DNA of 64,000 bases from DATLGB01 sp963724135. Lineage in GTDB: Bacteria; Actinomycetota; Thermoleophilia; Solirubrobacterales; Solirubrobacteraceae. This document shows, one piece after another, positions 36,492 to 47,044 of the stretch. The translations under genes and the position numbers were made by a program. The notes below the pieces were generated by a model. It had not been told where the DNA came from. It searched no databases and saw nothing but the letters and a program-made list of their open reading frames with translations. The stretch covers positions 434,001 through 498,000 of the forward strand of contig CAVRTA010000006.1 of NCBI GenBank assembly GCA_963724135.1, in the 5' to 3' direction. How positions within the stretch are numbered: the first letter of the stretch is position 1; each line of letters begins with the position of its first letter.

Positions 36492-37270
36492 GTGCGCCGG
36501 CGCAGCAGCGCGAGCTGGCGCGACTGCACGAGCAGCCGCTCGTCCTCGCTCCAGATCTCGCCGTCGATCTCGACGACCCCGCCGCCCGCGAGGCGGCTGA
36601 CCGTCGTCTGCTGGACGAACGGGTGCGGGTCGCCCGGCGGGATGGCGCGGAAGTGCAGGGTCAGCTCGAGCGTCGGCACCATGATCGGGTCGCTCGTGCG
36701 GAAGAAGGCGGGCGGGATGAACGCGTCGGAGATCGCGGCGAGGGCCACGTGGTCGGCGGGGTGCGGCTCGCGCGTGCGGATGTGGCCGTCGACCCGGATC
36801 GGGCGGTCCTGCGGGTCGCGCGCGGCGACGTAGGTCTCGTAGCGGCCCTGGAGCGGCGGGACGCCGGTGCGCGAGGGGTCGATCCGGATGCATTGCTCGC
36901 GCGGCGGCAGCCGCGGCGGCTCGAGATCCGACCAGCTCGGCGCGTCGTCGTACCAGGCGCCGCACACGGCGAGCGCCAGAACGACCGGCTTCTCCCGCTG
37001 GGCCATCGTTATGCGCAGGAACGTGGCCGAGCGCCCGGCGCGGACGATCTCCGTGCTGACGTCGATCTCCGCTTCGGCGGGCGGGGCGAGGTAATGGAGC
37101 GTCAGCGAGCGCGGCGGCGCGCCGGCGGCGAGCAGCGCCGCTCGCGCGGCGAGCGCCGCCATGAAGCCTCCGTTGGGGCCGGTGCCGATCGACCACGTGG
37201 GCGGCACCTCGCCGCGCCAGCGGCCGTCACCCACATCGATGAGGGCGGTCTCCTCGTCGAAGCTGCTCAC
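36488..37270 (-). CDS. Acyl-CoA thioesterase-like protein (double hotdog)
   Basis: The 260-residue protein from GTG 37270 has two hotdog repeats: GTGPNGGFMAALAARAALLA with SLTLHYLAPPAEAEIDVSTE, and a second with DAFIPPAFFRTSDPIMVPTL and LTLHFRAIPP. This is the TesB/FadM-like TE-II layout for hydrolysis of acyl-CoA. The start is inside the TetR stop codon, so the pair is likely a regulator and its target embedded in the folate operon. Confidence 0.85.
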   Translation of the reverse strand: MSSFDEETALIDVGDGRWRGEVPPTWSIGTGPNGGFMAALAARAALLAAGAPPRSLTLHYLAPPAEAEIDVSTEIVRAGRSATFLRITMAQREKPVVLALAVCGAWYDDAPSWSDLEPPRLPPREQCIRIDPSRTGVPPLQGRYETYVAARDPQDRPIRVDGHIRTREPHPADHVALAAISDAFIPPAFFRTSDPIMVPTLELTLHFRAIPPGDPHPFVQQTTVSRLAGGGVVEIDGEIWSEDERLLVQSRQLALLRRRT

Positions 37271-37788
37271 GAGATGAAGGCCGCCAGGACCTCGTCGAGC
37301 TCCAGCGTCGCCGCGACATTGAGCAGCATGCCGGCGGCGAAGAAGCGCAGGACGGCCTGTTCGTCGGCACCCGACAGCTCCCGCACCCGGTCGATCAGCG
37401 ACTGGTAGAGCGCGCGCCCGCGCTGGCGGATGACCGGGTCGCCCGCCGCCGCGTACATCTGCAGCTGGAAGCCGAGCAGGTAGGAGTCGCGCAGCATCTG
37501 CTTGTAGGCGCCGCCGATGCTCCTGAGGCGCTCGTCGGGCGTGGCGCCCGTGCAGGCCTGCGCGAACACGGCCTTGGTCTGCGCGACGCACTCGTCGCAG
37601 CAGGCCAGGAAGAGATCGCGCTTGGTGCTGAAGAGCCGGAACAGGTACGGCTGTGAGAGGCCGATGTCCTCGGCGATCGTTTCGGTCGACGTCCCGTGCA
37701 GGCCGCCCTGGGCGAAGTGGCGCAGCGACGCGGCCACTATCTGCTCCCGTCGTTCCGATGCCGTCAGGCGAGTGCGCGTGGCCGTCAT
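37267..37788 (-). CDS. TetR family transcriptional regulator
   Basis: ATG 37788 gives 173 residues with the DNA-binding region ASERREQIVAASLRHFAQGG and IAEDIGLSQPYLFRLFSTKR, then a helical ligand domain with a Cys pair in ACCDEC. The start overlaps the folB stop (ATGA) and the stop overlaps the thioesterase start. It probably controls the thioesterase and may respond to acyl-CoA; this is inferred from position only. Confidence 0.9.
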   Translation of the reverse strand: MTATRTRLTASERREQIVAASLRHFAQGGLHGTSTETIAEDIGLSQPYLFRLFSTKRDLFLACCDECVAQTKAVFAQACTGATPDERLRSIGGAYKQMLRDSYLLGFQLQMYAAAGDPVIRQRGRALYQSLIDRVRELSGADEQAVLRFFAAGMLLNVAATLELDEVLAAFIS

Positions 37789-38204
37789 GCCTCGCGCCAG
37801 ACCTCGACCGATACCTCCTCGACCGGCAGCGCGATCGGGGGCTCGGGCTTGGCGGCCTTCACCGACACGGACTCGGCGCCGAACTTCTCGGCCAGCCGCT
37901 CGGCGACCACCGCGCACAGCCGCTCCAGCGTCTTGTACGAACGCTGCTGGGCGACGAGCGCGACCTCCTCGCAGACCCGGCCGTAGTCGACCGTGTCCTC
38001 GACGCGGTCGGTGACGAGTGCGTCGACCTCGCCGACGTCGAAGCGGATGTCGAGGACGAGGCGCTGACCGACCTCGCGCTCGGCCTCGGTGACGCCGTGG
38101 TTCGTGTAGAGCGAGAGCCCGACGATCTCGATCGTCGCCCCGACCTCGGGGCCGTCATCGTCGTCGTCTACGTCGAACTCGTCGTCGTCTTCGGCGTCGG
38201 CCAT
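37785..38204 (-). CDS. folB: Dihydroneopterin aldolase
   Basis: From about residue 22 this is a standard DHNA: IEIVGLSLYTNHGVTEAERE, RLVLDIRFDVGEVDALVTDR, VDYGRVCEEVA and AAKPEPPIALPVEEVSVEVW, with the conserved Tyr and Lys. The first 21 residues are almost entirely acidic (EDDDEFDVDDDDDG) and are unusual. They overlap the folP 3' end by 37 bp, so the true start may be a later codon. It cleaves dihydroneopterin in folate synthesis. Confidence 0.93.
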   Translation of the reverse strand: MADAEDDDEFDVDDDDDGPEVGATIEIVGLSLYTNHGVTEAEREVGQRLVLDIRFDVGEVDALVTDRVEDTVDYGRVCEEVALVAQQRSYKTLERLCAVVAERLAEKFGAESVSVKAAKPEPPIALPVEEVSVEVWREA

Positions 38205-39055
38205 GGCTGCTGGCGCAACGTAGCAGTCGCCACTAACAACGCGTCCCGCGAGGGTGCGACGTCGTGGACCCGGAAAACCGTCGCGCCTCGCTCGAGCGCG
38301 AGGACGTTGGCGGCCACCGTCGCGTGCACGCGCTCGGCGGCGACCTCGCGGCCGGTGATCCGCCCGAGGAACGACTTGCGGCTCACGCCGACGACCACCG
38401 GCCGGCCGATCGCGACGATCTCGTCCAGGCGCCGCAGCAGCTCGAGGTTGTGCTCGGCGGTCTTGCCGAAGCCGATGCCGGGGTCGAGCTGGATGCTCGT
38501 CTCCGGCACGCCCTCACCGATGGCGAACTTCATGCGGTCCTCCAGGAACGCCTTGACGTCGGAGACGACGTCGTCGTAGCGGGGGTCGTCCTGCATCGTG
38601 CGCGGCTCGCCGAGCATGTGCATGAGGCAGCAGTCGGCTCCGGCGCTTGCGACCAGCCCGGCGATCTCCGGGTCGTTGCGGAACGCGGTCACGTCGTTGA
38701 CGTAGGTCGCGCCCGCTTTCAGTGCGGCTTGCGCCACCTCCAGCTTCGAGGTATCGATCGACCTTTGCGCCTCGACGTCTCGCAGACCTTCGAGAACCGG
38801 GATGACGCGGTTCAGTTCCTCTTCTGCACCGAGAGGGAGGGAGCCCGGGCGGGTGCTCTCTCCGCCGACGTCGATGATGTCGGCGCCCTCGGCGATCAGG
38901 GTGTGGGCGTGCGCGATCGCCCTGGTGGGGTCGAGGAACTCGCCGCCGTCGGAGAACGAGTCGGGCGTGACGTTGACCACGCCCATTAGCCGGAACACGG
39001 GACGAAAAGTACGCCAGCGATGAATATCACCCTCCACCAGGGTGTTATTCATCAC
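38168..39055 (-). CDS. folP: Dihydropteroate synthase
   Basis: TIM-barrel motifs MGVVNVTPDSFSDGGEFLDP, ADIIDVGGESTRPGS, ATYVNDVTAF, LDPGIGFGKTAEHNLELLRR, PVVVGVSRKSFLGRITGRE and GATVFRVHDV are complete, so the enzyme condenses PABA with hydroxymethyl-dihydropterin diphosphate. The longest frame starts at GTG 39055 (ATG 39052 next). A 27-bp hairpin covers its first codons, so starts at GTG 38998 or ATG 38986, just before the conserved block, are equally possible. The C-terminus is extended over folB. Confidence 0.94.
   Translation of the reverse strand: MMNNTLVEGDIHRWRTFRPVFRLMGVVNVTPDSFSDGGEFLDPTRAIAHAHTLIAEGADIIDVGGESTRPGSLPLGAEEELNRVIPVLEGLRDVEAQRSIDTSKLEVAQAALKAGATYVNDVTAFRNDPEIAGLVASAGADCCLMHMLGEPRTMQDDPRYDDVVSDVKAFLEDRMKFAIGEGVPETSIQLDPGIGFGKTAEHNLELLRRLDEIVAIGRPVVVGVSRKSFLGRITGREVAAERVHATVAANVLALERGATVFRVHDVAPSRDALLVATATLRQQPWPTPKTTTSST
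39023..39049 (-). terminator. Hairpin between the helicase gene and folP
   Basis: AATAACACCCT and AGGGTGATATT pair at 10 of 11 positions around GGTGG, 17 bp past the helicase stop and over the first folP codons. It may terminate or attenuate transcription into folP. There is no clear T-tract. Confidence 0.35.
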
Positions 39056-39065
39056 TGACGCGTTT

Positions 39066-40175
<1,110 letters not shown>

Positions 40176-40281
40176 TGGGTTGCTCCTTGATGGGGCGGTG
40201 AGACTTCGATCGCCCTCAGAGCAACGGAAACCTCGCCGGCGGCGGCGCCGCAGGCACATACCAGCCTAGCGCGCGACGAGC

Positions 40282-42228
<1,947 letters not shown>

Positions 42229-42240
42229 CTGCAGAGAAGG

Positions 42241-42774
42241 TTAGGGCGTCGCGAGCGCCGCGACGTAGGGAAGATTGCGAAAGCGCTCGGCGTGGTCGAG
42301 GCCGTAGCCGACCGCGAACTTGTCCGGGATCTCGAAGCCGACGTAGCGCGCCGGCAGGTCGACCGCCCTCCGCGATGGCTTGGTCAGCAGCGCGCACACC
42401 TCCAGCGAGGCCGGCCCGCGCGCCTCCAGACTGCGCATCAGGTACTGCAGCGTGAGGCCGGAGTCGACGATGTCCTCGACGATCAGGACGTCACGGCCCT
42501 CGATCGTCATGTCGAGGTCCTTGAGGATGCGCACGACCCCGCTCGACTCCGTGGCCGATCCGTACGACGCCACCGCCATGAAGTCGACCTCGCACGGCAC
42601 CGCGATGTGGCGCATGAGGTCCGAGAGGAAGAACACCGCGCCCTTGAGCACGCACACGAGCAACGGGACGCGCCCCTCGTAGTCGGAGCTGATCTGCTCG
42701 CCCAACTCGCGGATGCGATGCTGGAGCTCGTCCGCCTGGACGATCGTCTCGCCGATGGCCGGGTCGTCAGTCAC
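42241..42774 (-). CDS. hpt: Hypoxanthine phosphoribosyltransferase
   Basis: The 177-residue type I PRTase has the PRPP loop DVLIVEDIVDSGLTLQYL, flexible-loop region VASYGSATESSGVVRI, LLVCVLKGAVFFLSDLM and the base-binding ending YVGFEIPDKFAVGYGLDHAE. It salvages hypoxanthine and guanine. Located between tilS and ftsH, the same order as in Bacillus, with a 9-bp gap to tilS. Confidence 0.95.
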   Translation of the reverse strand: MTDDPAIGETIVQADELQHRIRELGEQISSDYEGRVPLLVCVLKGAVFFLSDLMRHIAVPCEVDFMAVASYGSATESSGVVRILKDLDMTIEGRDVLIVEDIVDSGLTLQYLMRSLEARGPASLEVCALLTKPSRRAVDLPARYVGFEIPDKFAVGYGLDHAERFRNLPYVAALATP

Positions 42775-42783
42775 CAGTGACCG

Positions 42784-43594
42784 TCACAGCAGCGAATCTA
42801 CCCGTACGACCCCGCGCGTTACCGTCGCCCGGCGGCCATAGCCCACGTCGACGGCGCCGTGGTGGAGCGCGAGCACCTCGTCGACGCGGTGCCCGACGGG
42901 CGCCCCCGCGAGCTCGATGAACACGAGCCGGCGCAGCGCCGGCTCGAGTGCCGCCAGCTCGGCGGCCGGGATCTCGGCGCGGCCGCCGATCACGTCGCGC
43001 ACCAGCACGTCGAGCACCTCGGCCTCCGCGCGCAGGATGTCGACCGTCGCCAGCACGTTGGCCTCGGCCGCCGGATGGACCGCGCGCAGCGCCGGCACGA
43101 CCTGCGCCCGCACACGGGCGCGCGCGTAGGAGAGGTCGGCGTTGGAGGCGTCCTCGACCCATTCGAGGCCGTGGGCCCGGCAGTGGGCGGCGGTGTCCTC
43201 GCGCGTCATGTGCAGCAACGGCCGGATGACGCGCCCGTGGCGGGTGGGCATCCCCAGCAGGGCCCGTCGGCCGGGCGAGGCGGCGAGGCGGTAGAGCACG
43301 GTCTCGACCTGGTCCGTGGCGGTGTGGCCGGTGGCGATGTCGCCGTCGGTGAGCTCGTGCGCGACGTCGTAGCGCACCCGCCGGGCCCAGTCCTGCACGT
43401 TGCCCGCGGGCGCGCCGGCGCGGTGGACGTGCAGCTCGACGCCGAGCCGTTCGCACAGCTCTCGGCAGAACGCCTCGTCTGAGTCGGCCTGCGCGCGCAG
43501 GCCGTAGTTGACGTGCAGCGCCTCGACGTCCGCCGAGCAGCTTGTGCACGAGGCATACGGAATCGCGGCCTCCCGACAGCAGCGCCAGGATCAT
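42784..43594 (-). CDS. tilS: tRNA(Ile)-lysidine synthetase, one frame break near the N-terminus
   Basis: The start ATG 43594 overlaps the cyclase stop (ATGA). The PP-loop SGGRDSVCLVHKLL appears first; after about 43535 the frame changes and continues ADVEALHVNYGLRAQADSDE, TGHTATDQVETVLYRL, GMPTRHGRVIRPLL and VEDASNADLSYARARVRAQV, the TilS active-site blocks. One base fewer in GGCGGACG joins them. The protein (about 269 residues) ends soon after the catalytic domain, so it is of the short type. It modifies the wobble C of the AUA-reading tRNA-Ile and is normally essential. Confidence 0.88.
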
Positions 43595-44757
43595 TCCCGC
43601 TCCTTCGCGCTGGCGAGATACAGCTCGGTCGCCTCGGCGAACCCCTTCAGGCGCACCTCGCCGATGCGCTGGAACTCGAGGTGCGGCGTTCGGTGGTCGA
43701 CGACGTCGCGCGTGACCAGCACCTCGCTCCCGGCCGCGCGCGCGCCGACGCGCGAGGCGAGGTTGACCGCGCTGCCGAAGTAGTCGCCGTCGCGGTAGAT
43801 CACCGAGCCGGAGTGGATGCCGATCCGCGGCAGCGGGCGCTCGGTCTGGAGCTCCTGGAAGCCGACCGCCCACTCCGTCAGCGCGCCCGCGTCGGAGGAG
43901 ACGATCATCACCTCGTCGCCGAGCGTCTTGACGATGCGCGCGTCCTCCGGGAGCGTCGCCTCGACCGACTCGACGAATCGCTCGACCGTGTCGAGCGCGT
44001 GTTCCTCTCCGGCCTCCTCGGTCAGGCGCGTGTAGCCCGACAGATCGGCGAACGCGATCGCGACGCGCAGCCGGCCCAGGTCGAGGTCCTCCTCCGCCTC
44101 GAGATGGCCGACGACGTCCTGCTCGACGAAGTGCTGCAGGAAGCGCTGGTGGAGGTGGTCCATGATCGGCGAGGCGAGCGGGAGCAGGTCGCGCGCGAGC
44201 CCCTCCATCTCCTCGGCCATCTCGAGATTGGGGACGCCGTCGCGGATCATCGGCTCGTGCACGTAGAGGTGGAAGAGGCGCACCTCGGCGTCGGCGATCG
44301 CGCTCATCGTCTGGCCGTACACGCGCACGAGTTGCAGGAAGGCGACGGTGGGCAATCCCGCGTCGATGACCGCGGCGATGTAGCGCAGCAGCTGGAGGTC
44401 GTCCTCGTCGAGCGCGGGCTCGCCGGAGAAGCCGATCAGCAGCCAGACGCGCGCGATCATCCCCGGCTCGAGGCCGGTGATGTCCGCGGCCTCGGCGACC
44501 GAGTACGTCCGCTCGGCCGCCGGGAACATGTCCTCCATGTAGCCGAAGGCGAGGCGGCCGGACTGCGACGCCTCCCGCAGCAGCTGGAGCGGATAGCCGC
44601 GGGAGCGCAGACGGGCGACGATCCTCGCGTGGGCGATCGCCGCCGGCGTCCAGCGGCCGCCGCGCAGCGGCACGACGCCCGCGCGGACCCAGCGTCGCAG
44701 CGTGTCCGGCGAAACGCCGATCTGGCGGGCGACGTCGGGGAGCTTGGGCTCGGCCAT
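43591..44757 (-). CDS. MerR-type HTH domain fused to class III adenylate/guanylate cyclase
   Basis: In this 388-residue protein, residues 1-75 form a MerR-like winged helix (LPDVARQIGVSPDTLRRWVR, then IAHARIVARLRSRGYPLQLL). About 80-210 is a helical middle region (AADITGLEPGMIARVWLLIG). About 215-375 is the cyclase: FADLSGYTRL (metal Asp), KTLGDEVMIVS (second Asp), IGIHSGSVIYRDGDYFGSAV and NLASRVGARA (Asn and Arg of the transition state). The substrate is probably ATP. The HTH suggests DNA binding, so the protein may couple a nucleotide signal to transcription. It heads tilS-hpt-ftsH with coupled translation. Confidence 0.9.
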   Translation of the reverse strand: MAEPKLPDVARQIGVSPDTLRRWVRAGVVPLRGGRWTPAAIAHARIVARLRSRGYPLQLLREASQSGRLAFGYMEDMFPAAERTYSVAEAADITGLEPGMIARVWLLIGFSGEPALDEDDLQLLRYIAAVIDAGLPTVAFLQLVRVYGQTMSAIADAEVRLFHLYVHEPMIRDGVPNLEMAEEMEGLARDLLPLASPIMDHLHQRFLQHFVEQDVVGHLEAEEDLDLGRLRVAIAFADLSGYTRLTEEAGEEHALDTVERFVESVEATLPEDARIVKTLGDEVMIVSSDAGALTEWAVGFQELQTERPLPRIGIHSGSVIYRDGDYFGSAVNLASRVGARAAGSEVLVTRDVVDHRTPHLEFQRIGEVRLKGFAEATELYLASAKERE

Positions 44758-44946
44758 CGGAGGATTATCCAGGGGGCCCCGCCACGCCTGACCGCCTCCG
44801 GCACACCACATGAAAGCGGCGGAGTCGTCTGTGAGGACGGCCCCGCCGCACGCGGGCAATGAGGCCCGCTTCCTTGGCCGGCGGCGTTCGTCTGACGGCG
44901 ACGCCTTGCAGCGACCTATGGGCCGCTACTTCCCGACCTTCTGGTG
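44758..44946 (-). ncRNA. Structured 5' leader candidate upstream of the cyclase gene
   Basis: The predicted transcript starting near 44946 has about 190 untranslated bases. Two hairpins stand out: GCGGCGGGGCCGTC/GACGACTCCGCCGC (44849-44816, 13 of 14 pairs, loop CTCACA) and GCGGGC/GCCCGC (44869-44852, loop CTCATT). Both loops begin CTCA. They match no riboswitch class that I know. It may be a regulatory leader or a separate small RNA. Confidence 0.35.
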
Positions 44947-44952
44947 CACTCA

Positions 44953-44981
44953 GGTGTACTCCACGACCGCCGGTCTGTCAA
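44953..44981 (-). promoter_or_regulatory. Sigma-70-type promoter with a palindrome in its spacer
   Basis: On the minus strand TTGACA (44981-44976) and TACACC (44958-44953) are separated by exactly 17 bp. The spacer contains the perfect palindrome GACCGGCGGTC (44975-44965). An operator between -35 and -10 is the hallmark of MerR-type control, and the downstream gene has a MerR-like domain, so autoregulation is plausible. Confidence 0.5.
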
Positions 44982-45009
44982 TGCGATTTTCGCTACGAGC
45001 GGCTTTTCG

Positions 45010-45435
45010 TCACACGACGAGATGCGGGTAATCGGCCTGGACGAGCTCGCGATAGCGCGCGATCAGCGGCTTGGTGACCGGGATCAGCGCCAGGACGGAC
45101 TTGACGTCGCCCCCCGTCCTGATGGTCCGGCTGACCATGGCGAGCGCGATGCTCTCCTTGCCCTGGAAGTACCTGTTGGCGGTCGCGGACGACATCGCCA
45201 TCCGCACGCGTGGCTCCCAGTCGACCTCGTCGGACCACTGCCAGAAGAGGTTGGCCTCCTCCCCGGCACGACCCGCGCGAATGTTCACCACCAGTTCGAG
45301 ATCGGTGAACTCGAGGCGCTGCGGCGTGTCCGCCTGCTTGAGCTTCGGGCCCATCTCCGGATCCTCGGACATGATCGCGAACGTCTTCTCCATCACCTCC
45401 CGGAACTCGTCCGGGGACTGGAAGCCCGCTGACAC
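45010..45435 (-). CDS. SCP2 sterol-binding domain protein
   Basis: A 141-residue single-domain protein from GTG 45435. It has the SCP2 pattern: a first helix (FREVMEKTFAIMSEDPEMG), strands LEFTDLELVVNIRAG and WEPRVRMAMS, and the helix TANRYFQGKESIALAMVSRT followed by VTKPLIARYRELV. Such domains bind fatty acyl or sterol-like lipids. It lies 3 bp downstream of the phasin/histone-tail gene and is probably co-transcribed with it, which would fit a role at lipid or polymer granules. Confidence 0.78.
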   Translation of the reverse strand: MSAGFQSPDEFREVMEKTFAIMSEDPEMGPKLKQADTPQRLEFTDLELVVNIRAGRAGEEANLFWQWSDEVDWEPRVRMAMSSATANRYFQGKESIALAMVSRTIRTGGDVKSVLALIPVTKPLIARYRELVQADYPHLVV

Positions 45436-45438
45436 CCC

Positions 45439-46054
45439 CTAGGAGGCCGCGCGCTTGGCGGCGGGCTTCTTGGCCGCGCGCTTGGCGGCGGGCTTCTTGG
45501 CCGCGCGCTTGGCGGCGGGCTTCTTGGCCGCGCGCTTGGGGGCGGCCGGCTTGCGCTTTGCCGCGGGCTTGCGCTTGGTGGCGGGGCGCTTGGCGGCCGG
45601 CGTGCGCTTCGTCGCGGGACGCTTGGCGGCCGGCTTGCGCTTCGTCGCGGCGCGCTTGGCCGCCGGCTTGCGCTTCGTCGCCGAGCGCTTGGCCGCCGGC
45701 TTCTTGCTTCCCCCGCGTGCGCTCGAGGCGACGCCGGCGGGCGGCCTGGCTCGAGGCCTGGCGCGCAGCGGCAACGCGTGACGTGCCGCCCTTCTCGAGC
45801 GCGGCCACCCGGGCGCCCAGCCCTGTGACCTCTGAGCGCAGCGTCTCGAGCGTGTCGATCACCCGGCGCTCGTCGAGCGTCTCGCGCAGGTGCGCGAACG
45901 CCGTGTTCAGATCGTCGAAGACCTCCTGCATTCGCTTCTGCGCGCCGGAGCCGGCACCCGCCGCGCCGGTGAAGGTACGCTCGACTGCGTCGCGGAGCGC
46001 GTCGGCCGGATTGGCGGACGCCTTCTTGTTGCCCTTCTTCGACTTCTTGGCCAT
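45439..46054 (-). CDS. PhaF-like protein: phasin-type N-terminus with a Lys/Ala/Pro histone-like tail; one frame break
   Basis: ATG 46054 begins MAKKSKKGNKKASANPADAL, followed by a helix (FDDLNTAFAHLRETLDERRV, ETLRSEVTGLGARVAALEKG) like PHA-granule-associated regulators. The tail of about 85 residues repeats units such as KRAAKKPAA and TKRKPAAKR and resembles PhaF, HupB and histone H1 DNA-binding tails. The two parts are in different frames; the run of five C at 45710-45714 needs one base fewer. It probably links granules or membranes to DNA; no PHA synthase is seen in this window. Its ATG overlaps the divergent phosphorylase start. Confidence 0.72.
45449..45529. repeat. Three exact tandem copies of a 27-bp coding repeat
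   Basis: The unit starting GCGCGCTTGGCGG and ending CTTCTTGGCC is repeated three times without change and codes on the minus strand for nine residues of the Lys/Ala/Pro tail. A degenerate continuation reaches about 45700. Copy number is likely to vary between strains. Confidence 0.85.
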
Positions 46055-46686
46055 GGCGCGCGAGCCTACAGAAGCACCCGCCTGGCTGCGGCCCCATGCC
46101 GAGGTCGCCGAACGCGCGCTCTTGCCCGGAGATCCGGGCCGCGCGCTGCGCCTCGCGCAGGCGCTCACCGATCGCCCGACGCATGCTCAACCACAATCGG
46201 GGGCTTTGGGGATACACGGGGGTCGCGGCCGACGGGTCCGCGCTGACGATCCAGAGCACCGGCCTCGGCGGCGCGAGCGCGGCCGCGGTCGTCGCCGACC
46301 TGGCGGCGCTCGGCGTGGGCCGCGTCGTGCGCGCGGGCACCTGCACGGCCATCTCGGGCCTCGGGCTCGGCGCGGTCGTCACCGCGGGCGAGGTGCTCGC
46401 CCACGACGGCGCCAGCCGCGCGCTGAGACAAAAGGGTCTGTCCCTTTTGTCTCATGGCGACGTCACGGTCGCGTCGACCGACCTGTCGTGGGAGGACGTG
46501 CCGGCGGGGGCCGACGTGCGCGACCTCACCTCGGGAGCCGTCGCCTCGGCCGCGGCGGCGTTCGGGCTCGAAGTCGCGATCGTCCTGCTGGTTGCCGAGG
46601 ACGCGCGGGGAATGCGGCTCGACGACGAGGCGTTGCACGCCGCCGAGCTCGTGCTCGGCGAGCGCGCGCTAGCCCTGCTTGGGTGA
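46053..46686 (+). CDS. Purine nucleoside phosphorylase (PNP/UDP family) with a frame break and an inserted palindrome
   Basis: The start ATG 46053 gives MAREPTEAPAWLRPHAEVAE and RALLPGDPGRALRLAQALTD, the phosphate-binding N-terminus of trimeric phosphorylases. After a frame change at about 46178 it continues MLNHNRGLWGYTGVAADG, QSTGLGGASAAAVVADLAAL, RAGTCTAISGLGLGAVVTAG and VASTDLSWED. Homologues have about 25 residues (the Asp-Pro-x-Leu region) after HDGASRAL; here only the sequence RQKGLSLLSHG, encoded by a 31-bp palindrome, stands there. The enzyme may be inactive or altered. It would cleave nucleosides with phosphate. Confidence 0.75.
46424..46454. repeat. REP-like palindrome, copy 2, inside the phosphorylase gene
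   Basis: TGAGACAAAAGGG and CCCTTTTGTCTCA pair perfectly over 13 bp around TCTGT. The reading frame passes through it without a stop. The core is the same as in the copies at 2597 and 57762. Confidence 0.8.
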
Positions 46687-47044
46687 CAGCTTGCGCACTT
46701 CTTCGGTGAGCGCGTCGATCTTGGCCGCCAGCTCGGGCTCGTCGCCGTTGCCGATGTTCTCCAGCCGCCGATCGAGCCGGTCGAGCGCGTCCTCGATGCC
46801 CTCGAGCCGCTGTGCGACCGAGCGCAGCCGCCGGGTCAGCCGCTCGATGTCGGCGGCCGACGGGATGTTGAGCGCCCCCATCGCCGCCTCCTGCGCCTGC
46901 ACGGCGCGCTCGCGCGCATCGAAGGCGCGCGTCAGGGCATTGGAGACGAGCGGATTGTCGAGCAGATCCTGGGCCAGCTTCCCGAGCGCCTGCCTCGCCT
47001 TGGGTGGAGAGCCGCTCCCGCAGCCCCTTCGCGTCCTCTGTCAT
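46669..47044 (-). CDS. Coiled-coil hypothetical protein, one frame break
   Basis: ATG 47044 gives MTEDAKGLRERLS and then, after about 47000 in another frame, KARQALGKLAQDLLDNPLVS, NALTRAFDARERAVQAQEAA and a long heptad-rich helix RLTRRLRSVAQRLEGIEDAL, DRLDRRLENIG. A single base in the CCACCCAAGG region accounts for the shift. The corrected protein is about 124 residues and highly charged. It resembles small helical proteins found beside PhaF or polyhydroxyalkanoate genes, but I cannot assign a family. It overlaps the phosphorylase gene end by 18 bp. Confidence 0.6.

Noticed and set aside
38168..38204. folP-folB overlap of 37 bp as a programmed frameshift
   Set aside because: Both frames end and start normally, and the acidic folB N-terminus is dispensable; a simple overlap or a later folB start explains it.
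45449..45529. Possible CRISPR-like array from exact 27-bp repeats
   Set aside because: Repeats are contiguous without spacers and encode the Lys/Ala/Pro tail; there are no cas genes.
46085..46140. A third CGAACG hairpin of the 24102/50657 type
   Set aside because: The bases lie in the conserved phosphate-binding codons of the phosphorylase and do not form matching outer arms.
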